Assembly (NCBI GenBank): GCA_914767715.1
Contig: OU612072.1
Location: 12,774,001 to 12,834,000 of the forward strand
Source of the DNA: Membranipora membranacea
Taxonomy: Eukaryota; Bryozoa; Gymnolaemata; Cheilostomatida; Membraniporidae
Direction of reading: 5' to 3'
Length of the DNA stretch: 60,000 bases
Numbering within the stretch: the stretch's first letter is position 1; each line of letters begins with the position of its first letter. Positions 47,348 to 58,615 of the stretch are shown here, one piece after another. A program made the translations under genes and the position numbers. Below the pieces are notes generated by a model. The model was not told the origin of the DNA, made no database searches, and saw nothing but the letters and a program-made list of their open reading frames with translations.

Positions 47348-49406
47348 ATGGAAGATATAAATAAAGTTGTGGCCAAGGGAGAAGTTAAAAATTTATTAAA
47401 AAATGTTGATACTGGTGAATTCATCAAACAACTTGAGCCTCTGGTCAATATATGGAATCATATGTTACCTGACCACCAGAAAAAAGCCAAAGATGAGTAC
47501 AGAGCTCTTGCTGTGGCAATGAAATCCACTAGTAAGTAAATATTATGAACAAGTCAAATATAAATAAACATGCATGCCTTTTTTAATGTTATCTATTGTT
47601 ATTTGCATAGAGATTGCCTGCACTAGGACTGGCCATCAGACAGTTGGGGTGGGGCCAGCAGTCCTAGTGTAGGGAGTCCACTCAGGGGGCATGGGCACAT
47701 GCCATCAAATTCAAATGTAACCAAGGGGGAACCAAGGAGTTACTTTTCATGCAAACCTCCACAAATATTAAATACAACAACATATAATATAATATATATA
47801 TATATAATAAATGGTGATTATTTTGAATTTGAAACAATAAAACTGGCCCATCATTGAGTTAAAAATTGCCTCATTCACTCAATTGTTCCACTTTGGGATG
47901 GGCATGTGTGTAAAGGAAAGGGCCTTGTGACCAGACTGCCCATTGCCCGCGCTCGAACTGCTGGCAGGGGTGGGGTGCCAGAACAGAGTTACCTCTAGAT
48001 GTAAAGTTACATCTAGATGTAACTCCTTAGTGTCAGCCAGTAGTCCGAGCGTGGGAAGTCCGTTCACATGGCCGTAGCGTATGCTTCAATCTACAGGTTA
48101 TGATATAGTGTTTTGTTTGTTGCAGTCCAGCTCTGTAAAGCAAAGTATACCAATATCCGTACATACTACAGAAAAGAGCGGACAAAGGTAAATGAGTCTA
48201 AAAAGAGTGGCAGTAGTACCCAAGAAACATATACACCTTCATGGCCCTTTTATCAGGAGCTAAACTTTATGGCCTCAACAGTGGATGTTGATGACGACAC
48301 GGAAGGATCTATTATCAGGAATAATCACAACCAACAACAGCATGAAGAGGTACTTTGACAACAATGTATTTGTATTTACGAGAAATAGCCGCCACATGCG
48401 GCTGTCTTCGGTCTATTTATATGTCTGTCTATGTATGTGTAATGTATATTTCGCCAGTCACACACCGCTATGCCATCTCACACCCCCAACAATCCCAGCT
48501 AGGGTGATAACATGACACATAGTTTTACTGAAACCACGTAGGCCCATATCTGTATGTATATTTATATGCCTGTCTATGACTATGTCTGTTTATCTATATG
48601 TCTATATATGTCCCATGCTCTATAGACATTGTATATGTCCAAGTCCGTCTATTTATATATGTATAATGTAGGATCTTTGTCTATGATGATGTCTATATTT
48701 TCTATGTCTGAATATATGTCTATGTCTACGTATGTTTCTATGTTTCTATGTCTGTTTCTATGTCTTCGTAGAACATCTTTCAATTAATGGATATGTGGAG
48801 GGCGGTTACCAAATGACACTTGTTGTTTATGCTTTTCAGGATGTTGCTGGCGATAATGACAATGTGACGAGCCCCACCTCTAGCGTATCAAGCAGATCAG
48901 CAAATGCCAGTCATGCGGCGGCTCTTCAAAATGATGGTATCCAAGCTCGCAGAAACGCTCAGAAAGATTTTTTTACCGTAAATAGTATCAGAGGAAGAAA
49001 ACGACGCATTGACACTGTGGACCCAACCAGCTTAATGGGTGACGTTTCAAACACTCTTAAAACATTGGTTGACACCAAAGCCAGTCGAAAAGCTATGGAT
49101 CAGTATGATCATACTGGGTGCATGATTGCTGCGCAGGTGAGAAATCTGCCGACAAACTTCCTACGGAGTACAGCAATGTTAAAGATCCAGGAGTCAATAA
49201 ATCAGGTTGAGTTTTCGCCCCTGCCACACAGCGCCGCCCTGCCATCTCACAATCAAACGATCACTGCTAGTGTGATACCACAAAGGCCTGCTGAAACCAT
49301 GCAGTGTCAGCAACAGATGTCTTCAGACACCACCGGAGAATTCACTACATTATCGAGTATCAGTTCTCCAAGTTCTCCGTACACTAGACCCTACATTTTA
49401 CTTTAG
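47348..49406 (+). CDS. Harbinger-associated MADF/BESS-type DNA-binding protein, three exons
   Basis: Exons: 47348-47531, 48126-48349 and 48840-49406 (phases 1 and 0), giving about 324 aa. The ATG at 47348 (MEDINKVV) is chosen because no ATG lies upstream in frame. The MADF domain spans exons 1-2: FIKQLEPLVNIWNHMLPDHQ, ALAVAMKST, then CKAKYTNIRTYYRKE and PSWPFYQELNFM. The linker has a basic stretch (RGRKRRID). Exon 3 ends with a BESS-like motif (AAQVRNLPTNFLRSTAMLKI, then QESINQVEF), which mediates protein-protein contact. In Harbinger elements the MADF or Myb-like partner binds the transposon ends and helps bring the nuclease to the nucleus. The frame is intact, in contrast to the nuclease. 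The stop lies about 30 bases before the 138-bp array. Confidence 0.85.
47625..48075. mobile_element. Probable MITE or inverted-repeat insert in MADF intron 1
   Basis: The left part contains CACTAGGACTG matched by CAGTCCTAGTG about 35 bases later. The right part (near 48033) has CCAGTAGTCCGAGCGTGGGA, a relative of the 47671 sequence CCAGCAGTCCTAGTGTAGGG. A reverse-complement relative lies at about 47945. The set looks like eroded terminal and subterminal repeats. The ends are approximate. Confidence 0.4.
48555..48775. repeat. Degenerate TATGTCTA/TATGTATG simple-sequence tract
   Basis: A run of imperfect TATGTCTATG-type repeats in MADF intron 2, with no constant period. It accounts for the open frame immediately 5' of exon 3. 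Confidence 0.6.
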
Positions 49407-49436
49407 ACATTATACTTGGTATGCCTACTCGAATAT

Positions 49437-50325
49437 CAAGCGTAAAGCTTACAACTGTTTGTTGTTTTGTTGAAATCAAAGCCGTTTTATTTTTATTTTT
49501 CTTAGCAAACATCTTTATTTTATTGGTTGTAAAATTGGTGATGTTAAACATTTCACTTGATACTCCATGTGGATCTCAAACCTAAAGCTGATAACTGTTT
49601 GTGGTTTTCGAAGTTAAAGCTGTTTTATTTTTAGTTTTCTTAGCAAACATCTTTATTTTATTGGTTGTAAAATTGGTGATGTTAAACATTTTACTCGATA
49701 CTCCATGTGGATCTCAAACCTAAAGCTGATAACTGTTTGTGGTTTTCGAAGTTAAAGCTGTTTTATTTTTATTTTTCTTAGCAAACATCTTTATTTTATT
49801 GGTTATAAAATTGGTGATGTTAAACATTTTACTCGATACTCCATGTGGATCTCAAACCTAAAGCTGATAACTGTTTGTGGTTTTCGAAGTTAAAGCTGTT
49901 TTATTTTTATTTTTCTTAGCAAACATCTTTATTTTATTAGATATAAAATTGGTGATGTTAAACATTTTACTCGATACTCCATGTGGATCTCAAACCTAAA
50001 GCTGATAACTGTTTGTGGTTTTCGAAGTTAAAGTTGTTTTATTTTTATTTTTCTTAGCAAACATCTTTATTTTATTGGATATAAAGTTGGTGATGTTAAA
50101 CATTTTACTCGATACTCCATGTGGATCTCAAACCTAAAGCTGATAACTGTTTGTGGTTTTCGAAGTTAAAGTTGTTTTATTTTTATTTTTCTTAGCAAAC
50201 ATCTTTAATTTATTGGTTATAAAATTGGTGATGTTAAACATTTTACTCGATACTCCATGTGGATCTCAAACCTAAAGCTGATAACTGTTTGTGGTTTTCG
50301 AAGTTAAAGCTGTTTTATTTTTATA
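49437..50325. repeat. 138-bp tandem array, about 6.4 copies, between convergent Harbinger genes
   Basis: The landmark CTCAAACCTAAAGCTGATAA starts at 49575, 49713, 49851, 49989, 50127 and 50265, an exact 138-bp period. A more diverged unit leads at 49437. Later units differ by only a few substitutions, suggesting recent expansion or homogenisation. Each unit contains about four TTTATT, that is about four AATAAA on the minus strand, and none on the plus strand. The array begins about 30 bp after the MADF stop and ends about 115 bp before the nuclease stop (its lower coordinate). Confidence 0.95.
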
Positions 50326-50734
50326 GGTTTTATAAAAATTTAATGAAATAAAGGATAATGTGTTAACATTTTTCTCAAAATTAAAATAAAATTTGCAACC
50401 AAGTAACAGGAGTTAATCCCTAATGTAACACTCATCAGCCTAATCGTCAACATTGGCCATCCTGTTCTGCCAAGGCACAGCCCCAACACCATTAACATAG
50501 TCACAAATGCTTTCCCTTATGTCAGACGCTCTTCCACAAGGCCTATCTCCATTGCGAACTATAGCGGGCAGAGCATCATCTGTAGTTGTTTCTGTCGGCT
50601 CTGCCTATGGTTCTCCGCCAACAGGTGGTGACTTTGATTTCCTGAACGAACAAAAGAAAATATTACTAAAAAATCAAAAACAGTAAATTTGACTCAAGTT
50701 TTGGTATTGTCAAATTATTTCGTCTTTGAATGCT

Positions 50735-50778
50735 CACGACCGGACTGCTACCATGGCCATGATAGCAGTCCGGTCGTG
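50735..50778. repeat. 44-bp near-perfect palindrome
   Basis: Two 22-base arms meet without a spacer and differ at one position; each arm starts CACGACCGGACTGCTA. It lies in the last intron of the nuclease. The arm is related to the CAGTCCGAGCGTGGG-type motifs at 48033 and 47671. Confidence 0.9.
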
Positions 50779-52234
50779 GGCAGCCCGAGCCTAGTGATAA
50801 TAAGCTTTGTGTAGCTACCTGACAAGATTATGTAAGCAGCAGCACGCTAGAGCTAAGACTTTAACTTTGTCAGGTTCAAGATCGATCCTGCGATATAAAA
50901 TCCTCCAGGTTGATGATAAAATCCCGAACGCATTCTCAATGAGCCGTCTGCACCGTGACAATCGGTAGTTGAAAATCTATAAGTGAAGACGATTTAGAAT
51001 TAGAACTACAGGTTTAAATTTTTGAAGAGTTGGATAAGATGACAGGAGTCGGGTTCTTCACAGAAGGAAATTATAAAAAACCATCCAAAAGTAAACGAAA
51101 ACAGGTAATTTGATTGGCTTTGACGAATACGATCAAAGATTTACATGTTAGAAAACTTACACGTTTCTGCTTGTTCAGGACTCTTTGCGGGTACGGTCTC
51201 ATGAGATAGGGTTTTAATGGAAACGCTTCATCTCCTAACATACAGTAAGGCAACGCTGTGTCAAAGCCTGCCGGCTTACGATCTTGGGGCAACTGAATGA
51301 CCCCATTCTGTATTGCTCTGTCTGAGCATATACTCCTCCATCGGAAGCTCTTCCCTGCGCTCCGATATCGACAAATGTGAAACTGCAAAAAGAATTTGGT
51401 ATCAAATCGATGCCATAAAGATAGCACAACTTTCCACTTCCAGCATATATTTTGATATTGTTTTCCTACTGCCGCTATCATAGTACAAGCCCTCAGACTG
51501 CAAATCAGAGCAGTTGTGGCACATTGCTATCAACTCCTCTCCTCTTCAAAAGAGTAGAGTAGTTGATGATAACAAGGTACTAAACATTCAAGGGTTGTGT
51601 TCAATTTTTTGGTGTTGAAGTTAAAGCCACAACTCCCCGATTTTCAGTCTGAGGGCTGCAAAGAACCGCTCTCGAATTACCACGCGCATGTGCAAAATTA
51701 ACAGTATAACTTTCCAAGTCATGGTTGTTTAATATTATATAAAATGGGCTTGGAAATAGTATAATAAATAATGAGCAGCCTGACCAACCAAACTGGTCAT
51801 TCAAACTACACCAGCTAAGCCATAGCACTATGGTCAATAATTAAATAAGGTTGTCCACACCCTCCGTCACAGGACAAGCAAAACTACTCTCTCGTCGGGG
51901 CTGAGGCAAAGCGAGGCTTGGCATCATATTAAAATTACGCACCTGTAATTGGCGTCACAGAGGGCCATTAGTATGATCGATTCCTGACCTTTATAGTTGC
52001 GGTATTCAGAGCCGGCATTGTATGGCTTAGTTGTCACCAAATTTCTCCCGTTGATTGCTCCTACAATTACAAACCTACATAAATAATGTCACACCAAATT
52101 AAAAGACCGCCCAACCTCAAAAATTAATTATTTTTTAATTTTCAAATGAATTCAATGTCACAGTTTAATGTGACATACATTTCTGGTGTGAAAAGACCCC
52201 AAAATTGTTTGCGCTATGCGCATTTAATTTCTCT

Positions 52235-52555
52235 GCTATGATAAGGTATGATATGACTTAGTATGACTTGATAGGAATGAGTATTACTTAGTATGATTTA
52301 ACATGGTATGACATGACTTAGTATGTCCTGATATGAATTATTATGACTTGGTATGAAATTTAGCAAGGTCTGACATTATAGTATGATCTGATATGAATGA
52401 TTATGACCTGGTATGATTTATGACTTAGTATGACCTGATATGAACTATTATGACCTGGTATGTAATTTAGCATGGTCTGATATGACTTAGTATGACCTGA
52501 TATGAATTATTATGACTTGATAGGATTAACCATGGTCTGATATGACAACAGTGTA
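52235..52555. repeat. Degenerate minisatellite (TATGACTTAGTATGACCTGA family)
   Basis: Imperfect units of about 47-62 bp built on TATGAC(T/C)T(A/G)GTATG and CTGATATGAATTATTATGAC fill part of nuclease intron 2. Confidence 0.75.
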
Positions 52556-53712
52556 TTTTATGAGAATAAATATGAGTATAATAATGGGTATAAAAGGAGT
52601 ATAACATTGCACTAAATGAGTACAACATGTGTATTGTGTACAAATGCAATATTTTGTTTAAAAATTAGTATTTAGCACACGATAAGTTGGGAAGTAGGCC
52701 TATGCGACATTTAAAGTTGGAACAAGCCATACATGATTAATTAATAACTAGTGATATTTATGCTTAATTATTATTTTCACTTTCAAAACGCTTTGCCTAA
52801 AACAAGGCTGGGTCAAAGCATGCACGGATGCTGAATTTCAGCCCCACATGTACTGCCACTGCAAGAGTAAAACAACTGAAGAACTTAATAGCATATACTT
52901 TAGTAAACAACTAAACATATAGCTATAATTTTATAATAGTTAACATATAATCAAGGGCAAGCGTTCATCGGACAGTAACATCGAGATTTAGAACCTTAGT
53001 ACACCAACCTTTCGCATTTGGGAAATTCCAATTTTCCTCGAGCGTATTTGAGATCGCCAGCCATTCGTCCACAGTAGTTGGGGTTGAAAGAAGCTCATGC
53101 TTCAGACTGTCATAGATGGCTGCACATATTTCCGGTATTATAGATGACAAGCTTGCTACCGACACGCACCACTCATAATGCAGGGACGTCATCGACGATC
53201 CGGTAGCCAGGTACCGCAGCGTCACCATGAGTCGCATACTTATACACTCCCTCATCTCTGTGTTCTGTTTTTGTATTAACGGACTTATTTTGTCTAGCAC
53301 ATAATTATATTCAGTCGTACTAAGACGGAAATAGTTTCGAAATGTTCCAACTCGATTGACGGCTAGGTCGTCTGTTGTGGTATCTCGAATAAGTTTAGGT
53401 ACCAAGGTATAGTAGGCCCCTTGAGTGTGTCTACTCGATGTGATTGCCCCCTCCCACGGCTTTCCTTTTCTCATATCACTTGCCTAAAAAATGAATGACT
53501 ATAGCAATTCCGAGTCTACGCTGTGATTCATAGATAATATAGTATTACAGTATAGTATATATGAACATAATATATAGCCATAGACATTATTACTATTATA
53601 CATAGCCCCACTCATGAGCGCCACCAGTTTGCGCGTTGTTGACTCACCGTTGTCTCTCCCTGCTGTGGGCTTCATAGTTCGTACATGGGATGGGGTGGTG
53701 TGGAGTGGGTGA

Positions 53713-53750
53713 ACAGACAGCCTCTATCCTGTTGGTCCCAGGCTGTCTGT
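53713..53750. repeat. Short perfect inverted repeat
   Basis: ACAGACAGCCT and AGGCTGTCTGT are separated by 16 bases, in the first nuclease intron. Confidence 0.6.
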
Positions 53751-54457
53751 GCTGTGCGTGGGTCTGGGACTCTGGGGGTAAATGAGTGTAAGTTATGATG
53801 ATCATTATATTTCTCTCACCCTTTCCTTGTCCTTAGCAGCAACTTGTACCGCTGTTATAACAGTTATTGCTGCTGCTGCAATTATAACATCTTCATCAGA
53901 TGATGAATCATTATACATGACTCTCTGTCAGTCTCAGTCTGCAGGGGTACAACAGTAGCCTTTCAACTAGGGAGACTAGTGAAGGAGTCTCCAGTCTCCA
54001 CCTATGAATTACTAACTAGTTACTAGCTAATACTACTACTGATAAAACCAACTAGTTGTCTCACTAGCCAATCAGAGACAAGTTGAGTTGGAAGTTTGCG
54101 TTGAAATCGGTTATGCATGAACAGTGTGTAAATGGCGTATCGTTGACATGTTGACAGACAACGAATATAGAGCAGATTCATAATCTGTGTCGGAGTTGTT
54201 ATTATTAGCCGATTTGTCGCACATGTAAACGCAGCTTTACAAAGAACTGGGCATGACGTGACTCAAATGAGAAGGACACATAGCCACAATTTTCGCACTT
54301 GTAGTTTAAAGAAGGAATTAATCATATAACTTCAGTCTGTTGTGACATCCGCTAGTAGTCAACAAGCATGAAACTTTAGCAACAAGCATACTGGCCTGCA
54401 CAGTAGTGGACATTTAAACACTATCAGTCCTGTAACTCTAATGTATCGTGAGCATAC

Positions 54458-57289
54458 CTGTAGACTGAACTTCTCAAGTCCAGGAGCAGATGAGTCAATC
54501 AGCTGACTATCAGTCTTCTTTGAGTAGATAATTACCTCTGCCTTGATTGCATTGCAGGTATACTCAATAGCTGCAGTATCTAGGTTGTCGTTTCCTTTCA
54601 CAACCTTTCTCAGGTCTGCCGACTTTTTTCTGAGCTCTCTGATCATGAGAGCCTCCTCTAAGGTTACATCCTAGGTAATAAAAATCATGGTTCAACAGAT
54701 GCATCATGGATGATGGTATGATCTCTACAGCATATATTCCTAACATCTGCCAAGCTAGGATTAATTTTAATATTAATGGCATTACACCCAAACTGAATCG
54801 CTGTGTTATACATTTAGAAATGTTGTTACGACCGTTAGCGTATGAGTACATGGTTAAGAATTAACTTGATCATGGTAAATACCTAGCTGGCATATCCGCA
54901 ACAAAATAATGTTATTTTCACAGCAAAGTGTATTCAGAACTAGAATTGTGTGTACAACAAAAATGGAATTGCAAAATTAAAAGATAGTTAGCAGCACCAT
55001 GGTGAAGACTCCCTCCCCCTCTATAGCCTACCGTATGTTGTAGAACATAACAAAAATAACATTCCATGCATTTATCTAAGACGATAACAAATAATAGCAG
55101 TATACCTCCTAAACTGAAAATAAATAGCAAAGTATTGTCCCAACTCACCATGGCATATTTTCCGTCTTCCAGTATAACTTGGTTTGACTTTGCCGGTGCG
55201 GATGAGGTACTAGTGATACTAAAAGCCTTCTGTTTGGAAAGCTCTAGTTTTGGTGTTGGTATTGGTGTTGGTATTGCGAATTGATGTTGTGTTAGAAAAA
55301 ATGAGCTCAAACGCGCTGTTGGCACAGTGATTGGCTTTTTTGGCTCAGCGATTGGCTTTTTTGGCTCTGCGATCGACTTCTTTGGCTCAGCGATCGGCTT
55401 CTTTGGCTCAGCGATCGGCTTCTTTGGCTCAGTTTTGACTTTGGAATATGTCGGTGATCGTTTAAGTCTACCTGATGCGACATTCCCGCCAAATGATTTT
55501 AATTCATAATGTTTATAGCGTATTGGGATCCTGCTTGGGCATGGTGACCCTCTACTAGGCGGCGATGTCTGCGATGTGCTGTATTTTGTCTCCAATGATG
55601 AGGGAACTGCTCTGTTTGTAGTATCTTCTGAGCCACTCAGCAAACGTTTCCTTACACTCAAACTTGGAATTCTGCTTGGGCGTGGTGACCCTCTACTAAG
55701 CGGCGATGTCTGTGCTGTTGATGACTGTCCAGCAGCCGATGTTGCGGTACCCACCTCTTTGCGGTTCACATACATATCTTTCCTAATAAATATATAAAAT
55801 TTCCTGTGATATAAGTACACCCAGATGGTATGAATTGTTATAAGCTCTCATAACAGTGCATTTATGTTTAACAGTGCATAACAAGTGATTAATGTTTAGT
55901 TTTCTGGGGTCAAATCTTAGCTAGATTACAAAATAAAGTCTTAACCAAACAACAAACAGCATGATTAGCAATAGCGAAAATTTAGACACCATGGTTCACT
56001 AGGTTCAGTTACCAAATCAGAGTCTACATACTAGCCATCTATTATTTTTTCCCAAGACCAGTGATAGTGACAGCATTTTCAATCTTCAACAGTGAAAATA
56101 TGATTTGCAGCCAGTAATCAACCTTGTATTTGATCAGTGAAATCATAGGCTTCTCAAACAAAAGGCTATGAAGTAACGAATTTTGTATCTGTATGAATGG
56201 ACAATCAATCATCAACTCTATTCAACAGTAGGGATCACGTATTCTTAGGAGTGAATTTCATTAGCCAAGTGTTATTGACAATAATCATAGGGTGTCAACA
56301 AACCATCCCTCATTTAGCACAAATTGAACTGAGGTCACATTCACTCAAAGTTTATTAGCCTCTACTAATCTGTGATTTTCTCTTGTGTTAGGTCAGCGAC
56401 AGCTCCACTGTTTTTTGACCATAAAACTCAGCTGTGTCTGCTGAAGCTCAATTAAATTGATCTCCCTCAGAACGAACACATGATTGATGTACAGGCAGCT
56501 GATTAAGGTGCTGTCTTGTGGATAAAACTGGAATATTTATGTCATGCTAAATTCGATCAGGGAGGATTCTCCCTGCTCCAATCTATAAGCACCTTGATTG
56601 TATGATGAGATAGATCATAACAAACAAAATCCACAGCCAGCCCTTAATGGTGTTTGCGATGGCAATCACGGTCGTAGGTCAGATCTCTAGATTGACTGCT
56701 TCATTCTTACAGTAATCTGCTTGTAAACTTTCACCTAAGACAATCCTTCAAAACCCAGTCAATTCAATTTTTAAAACCCAAAATTGCTCTCTAGACTTTA
56801 GCTTCACACATTGACTTCAAGCCCTCGGTGTTCAGCGTAGCTGCACAGGATTGTAAATGGTAGATGGCAGGGTCACAATTGAAAGCTAGAAATCCCCCCT
56901 GTCACAACCTGAAACCAATTGAGTGACTGCCAACTATATGGATCACTTCTAAGGAAAATTGAAACCATTAGATGGTAAACAGTCGATATCTTTTTAGCCC
57001 TACAGAACGTTATAGGCTACGTAATTTCCAATTTTCCATGAGTAGGTCAATTGCAGCAAAAATAAAGGAAGGAAAGATTGACAGTCAGCGATGACAATAA
57101 TTGCATGGTCAAAAGAACTTACATTTTAACTCCGCTCTTGTGCATGTGCTTCCCAAATGCCTTCGAAATAGCCCTCCCGAACAACGAGGCAGTAGCTCTT
57201 ATATCAAACTCTGTCCTTATCACCTCCTTCACCCTGGCCTTAGTTGTGTTGATCCCCTTGAATCGTGTGAATCTTGATCTTAAGAAGTA
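54458..57289 (-). CDS. 5' part of the DUF6589-like gene (three exons)
   Basis: Exons at 57123-57289, 55149-55782 and 54458-54670 join in phase (2 then 0) with GT-AG signals. The first reads TTKARVKEVIRTEFDIRATA then SLFGRAISKAFGKHM; the FG...I...F spacing resembles an RFX-type winged-helix domain, a low-confidence resemblance. The second, 211 codons, is Ser/Pro-rich, with two SPxSRGSPxPSRIP repeats, a basic stretch, and five tandem EPKKPIA heptapeptides coded at about 55325-55440. The third reads DVTLEEALMIRELRKKSADL and is helical. The last donor is phase 0, which fits the first exon of the 3' part at 47209, so both parts probably form one gene with the Harbinger element in the intron. No lesion is seen here. 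The first exon has no ATG of its own. Confidence 0.6.
55325..55440 (-). repeat. 21-bp coding repeat (EPKKPIA)x5
   Basis: Five in-frame 21-bp units encode EPKKPIA with one Ser variant. On the other strand they read GSAIGFF, giving an antisense open frame. Confidence 0.9.
55783..57122. other. Intron of the DUF6589-like gene
   Basis: Bounded by an ATTAG acceptor (55783) and a GTAAGT donor (57122) on the minus strand. No further exon or repeat is recognised inside. Confidence 0.5.
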
Positions 57290-58210
57290 CTGTATAATAA
57301 AAAAATCACTCGTCAACAGCAACATATACGCGGTTGATACCAGAACACTTATACCAAGTCATTGCTTATACAACTTAAATTGTATTAGTTGCATTGGAAG
57401 ATTTCAAAATTTGTGACCCGTAAAATTTTCTATTGAAGAGTACATAGGACCATTGGCAATGAAGGACAACACAATGTAAGCTTAAAAGTAAACAATGAGT
57501 TGACTGAATGAAAAGGAATAGATTATTAGGCGCATCATAACAAAGAAACATGAAAATCACCATCCTACTCAGATTTACTGGGCACAACACAATACAGTAT
57601 GGCTAATCTTATAGAACAACCTTTATATTATATTTTGCATCCCTGAAGAGTAGAGCATATCCAATTGAGTGATTTGAATGGAGATGCTAGTTCAGTGGCT
57701 AACTTATGTTGGTACCAGCATAGCCTACAAATTATTCCCTAAGTTGTGTTGTTGTCGCATATTCGACCCACTTGGGGCCGAATACCCGAGCAGAACAGAC
57801 ACCACTATTTCATTCATTTTGCTCATGTTTATTTTGTATGGAGTTAACTTCTTCCTGTTGAGGAAGAAGGCAACTCCATACAAAAAGTGTTTTGTTTACC
57901 TAATCAAATTTATCCACAACATTGTTCTTTAGAATTTTGTTACAAGTAGGTATTAATTCAATTTACTAATGACTCATAGTTGAGATGCCTTTTCGACATT
58001 AAAATCAATTTTTATTCTTGAATAATAAACTAAGTTAGATACCAGAAAAGCAATCTATACTTTACCAGAAAAACATGCTCCAAGGGCTCTCCAGCCAGAA
58101 CTGCCCTGCCTTGATGTACCCCCGGTTTTTATATGCACCGGGGCTCATCACGGTGGGTGAGCATGGCCAAAAAACCGGAGGTTGCATTTGCCCATCCTCT
58201 TGACAAAAGC
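57290..58210. other. Non-coding DNA upstream of the DUF6589-like exons
   Basis: The open frame at 57678-57932 (plus) is unsupported. A GC-rich hairpin (CCCCGGT and ACCGGGG, 10-base loop) sits at 58120-58143 just before the 87-bp array. Confidence 0.4.
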
Positions 58211-58615
58211 GGAGATTTGATTTAGGTTTTGTGTCTGATAAAAAGGTTTAAATTATATATATATCATTTAAATGTTTGCGTTTGAACCCTCCAAAAAGAT
58301 GGAGATTGGACTTTAATTTATGTCTGATAAAAAGATTTTAATTATATATATTATTCAAATGTTTACGTTTGAACCCTCCAAAAAGACGGAGATTGGACTT
58401 TAATTTATGTCTGATAAAAAGATTTTAATTATATATATTATTCAAATGTTTGCGTTTGAACCCTCCAAAAAGACGGAGGTTGGACTTTAATTTATGTCTA
58501 ATAAAAAGGTTTTAATTATATATATTATTCAAATGTCTGCGTTTGAACCCTCCAAAAAGACGGAGGTTGGACTTTAATTTATGTCTGATAAAAAGGTTTT
58601 AACTATATACATTAT
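58205..58615. repeat. 87-bp tandem array, about 4.7 copies
   Basis: GAACCCTCCAAAAAGA starts at 58284, 58371, 58458 and 58545, an exact 87-bp period. Units contain GACTTTAATTTATGTCTGAT and ATTATATATATTATTCAAAT. The leading partial unit is more diverged and merges with an AAAACCGGAGGTTG sequence at about 58175. Confidence 0.95.

Larger units (their letters stand above)
50440..53918 (-). pseudogene. PIF/Harbinger DDE nuclease (HARBI1-like), six exons, inactivated
   Basis: Exons: 53820-53918, 53009-53483, 51943-52060, 51161-51382, 50819-50976 and 50440-50641, with junction phases 0, 1, 2, 0 and 2. The N-terminus is acidic then hydrophobic (MYNDSSSDEDVI), followed by the helix-turn-helix-type region (FRNYFRLSTTEYNYVLDKI, LRYLATGSSMTSLHY). 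DDE segments: WNFPNAKGAINGRN, where the family has GA.DG.H; FVDIGAQGRASDGGVY and [36 protein letters not shown] with the catalytic Glu. The C-terminus ends GVGAVPWQ. Lesions: the first catalytic Asp is Asn; one base is missing in a G-run in the 51161-51382 exon, which is 222 bases instead of 223; TAG interrupts the last exon (GEP-stop-AEP). Confidence 0.85.
47250..54300. mobile_element. PIF/Harbinger DNA transposon carrying convergent MADF and DDE nuclease genes
   Basis: A plus-strand MADF/BESS gene (47348-49406) and a minus-strand Harbinger DDE nuclease gene (50440-53918) face each other, the standard two-gene content of autonomous PIF/Harbinger elements. The ends are estimates: the element must end after the DUF6589-like exon at 47209 and before the exon at 54458. 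Terminal inverted repeats were not identified. A terminal-looking stretch on the right (GCTGCGTTTACATGTGCGAC on the minus strand, near 54230) had no match on the left. The copy is probably immobile because of nuclease lesions. Confidence 0.8.

Noticed and set aside
48732-48839. Upstream extension of MADF exon 3 from the ATG at 48732
   Set aside because: This part is simple TATGTC-type repeat; a CAG acceptor at 48839 gives the right phase to exon 2.
54200-54240. Right terminal inverted repeat of Harbinger
   Set aside because: It looks terminal, but no matching inverted copy was found at the left side near 47.2 kb.
55066-55797. Plus-strand open frames opposite the EPKKPIA-coding exon
   Set aside because: Antisense shadows of a minus-strand exon with matched splice sites and phases.
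57678-57932. 84-codon plus-strand frame with hydrophobic stretches
   Set aside because: No homologue recognised, no splice or promoter support, and biased AT-rich composition typical of chance frames here.
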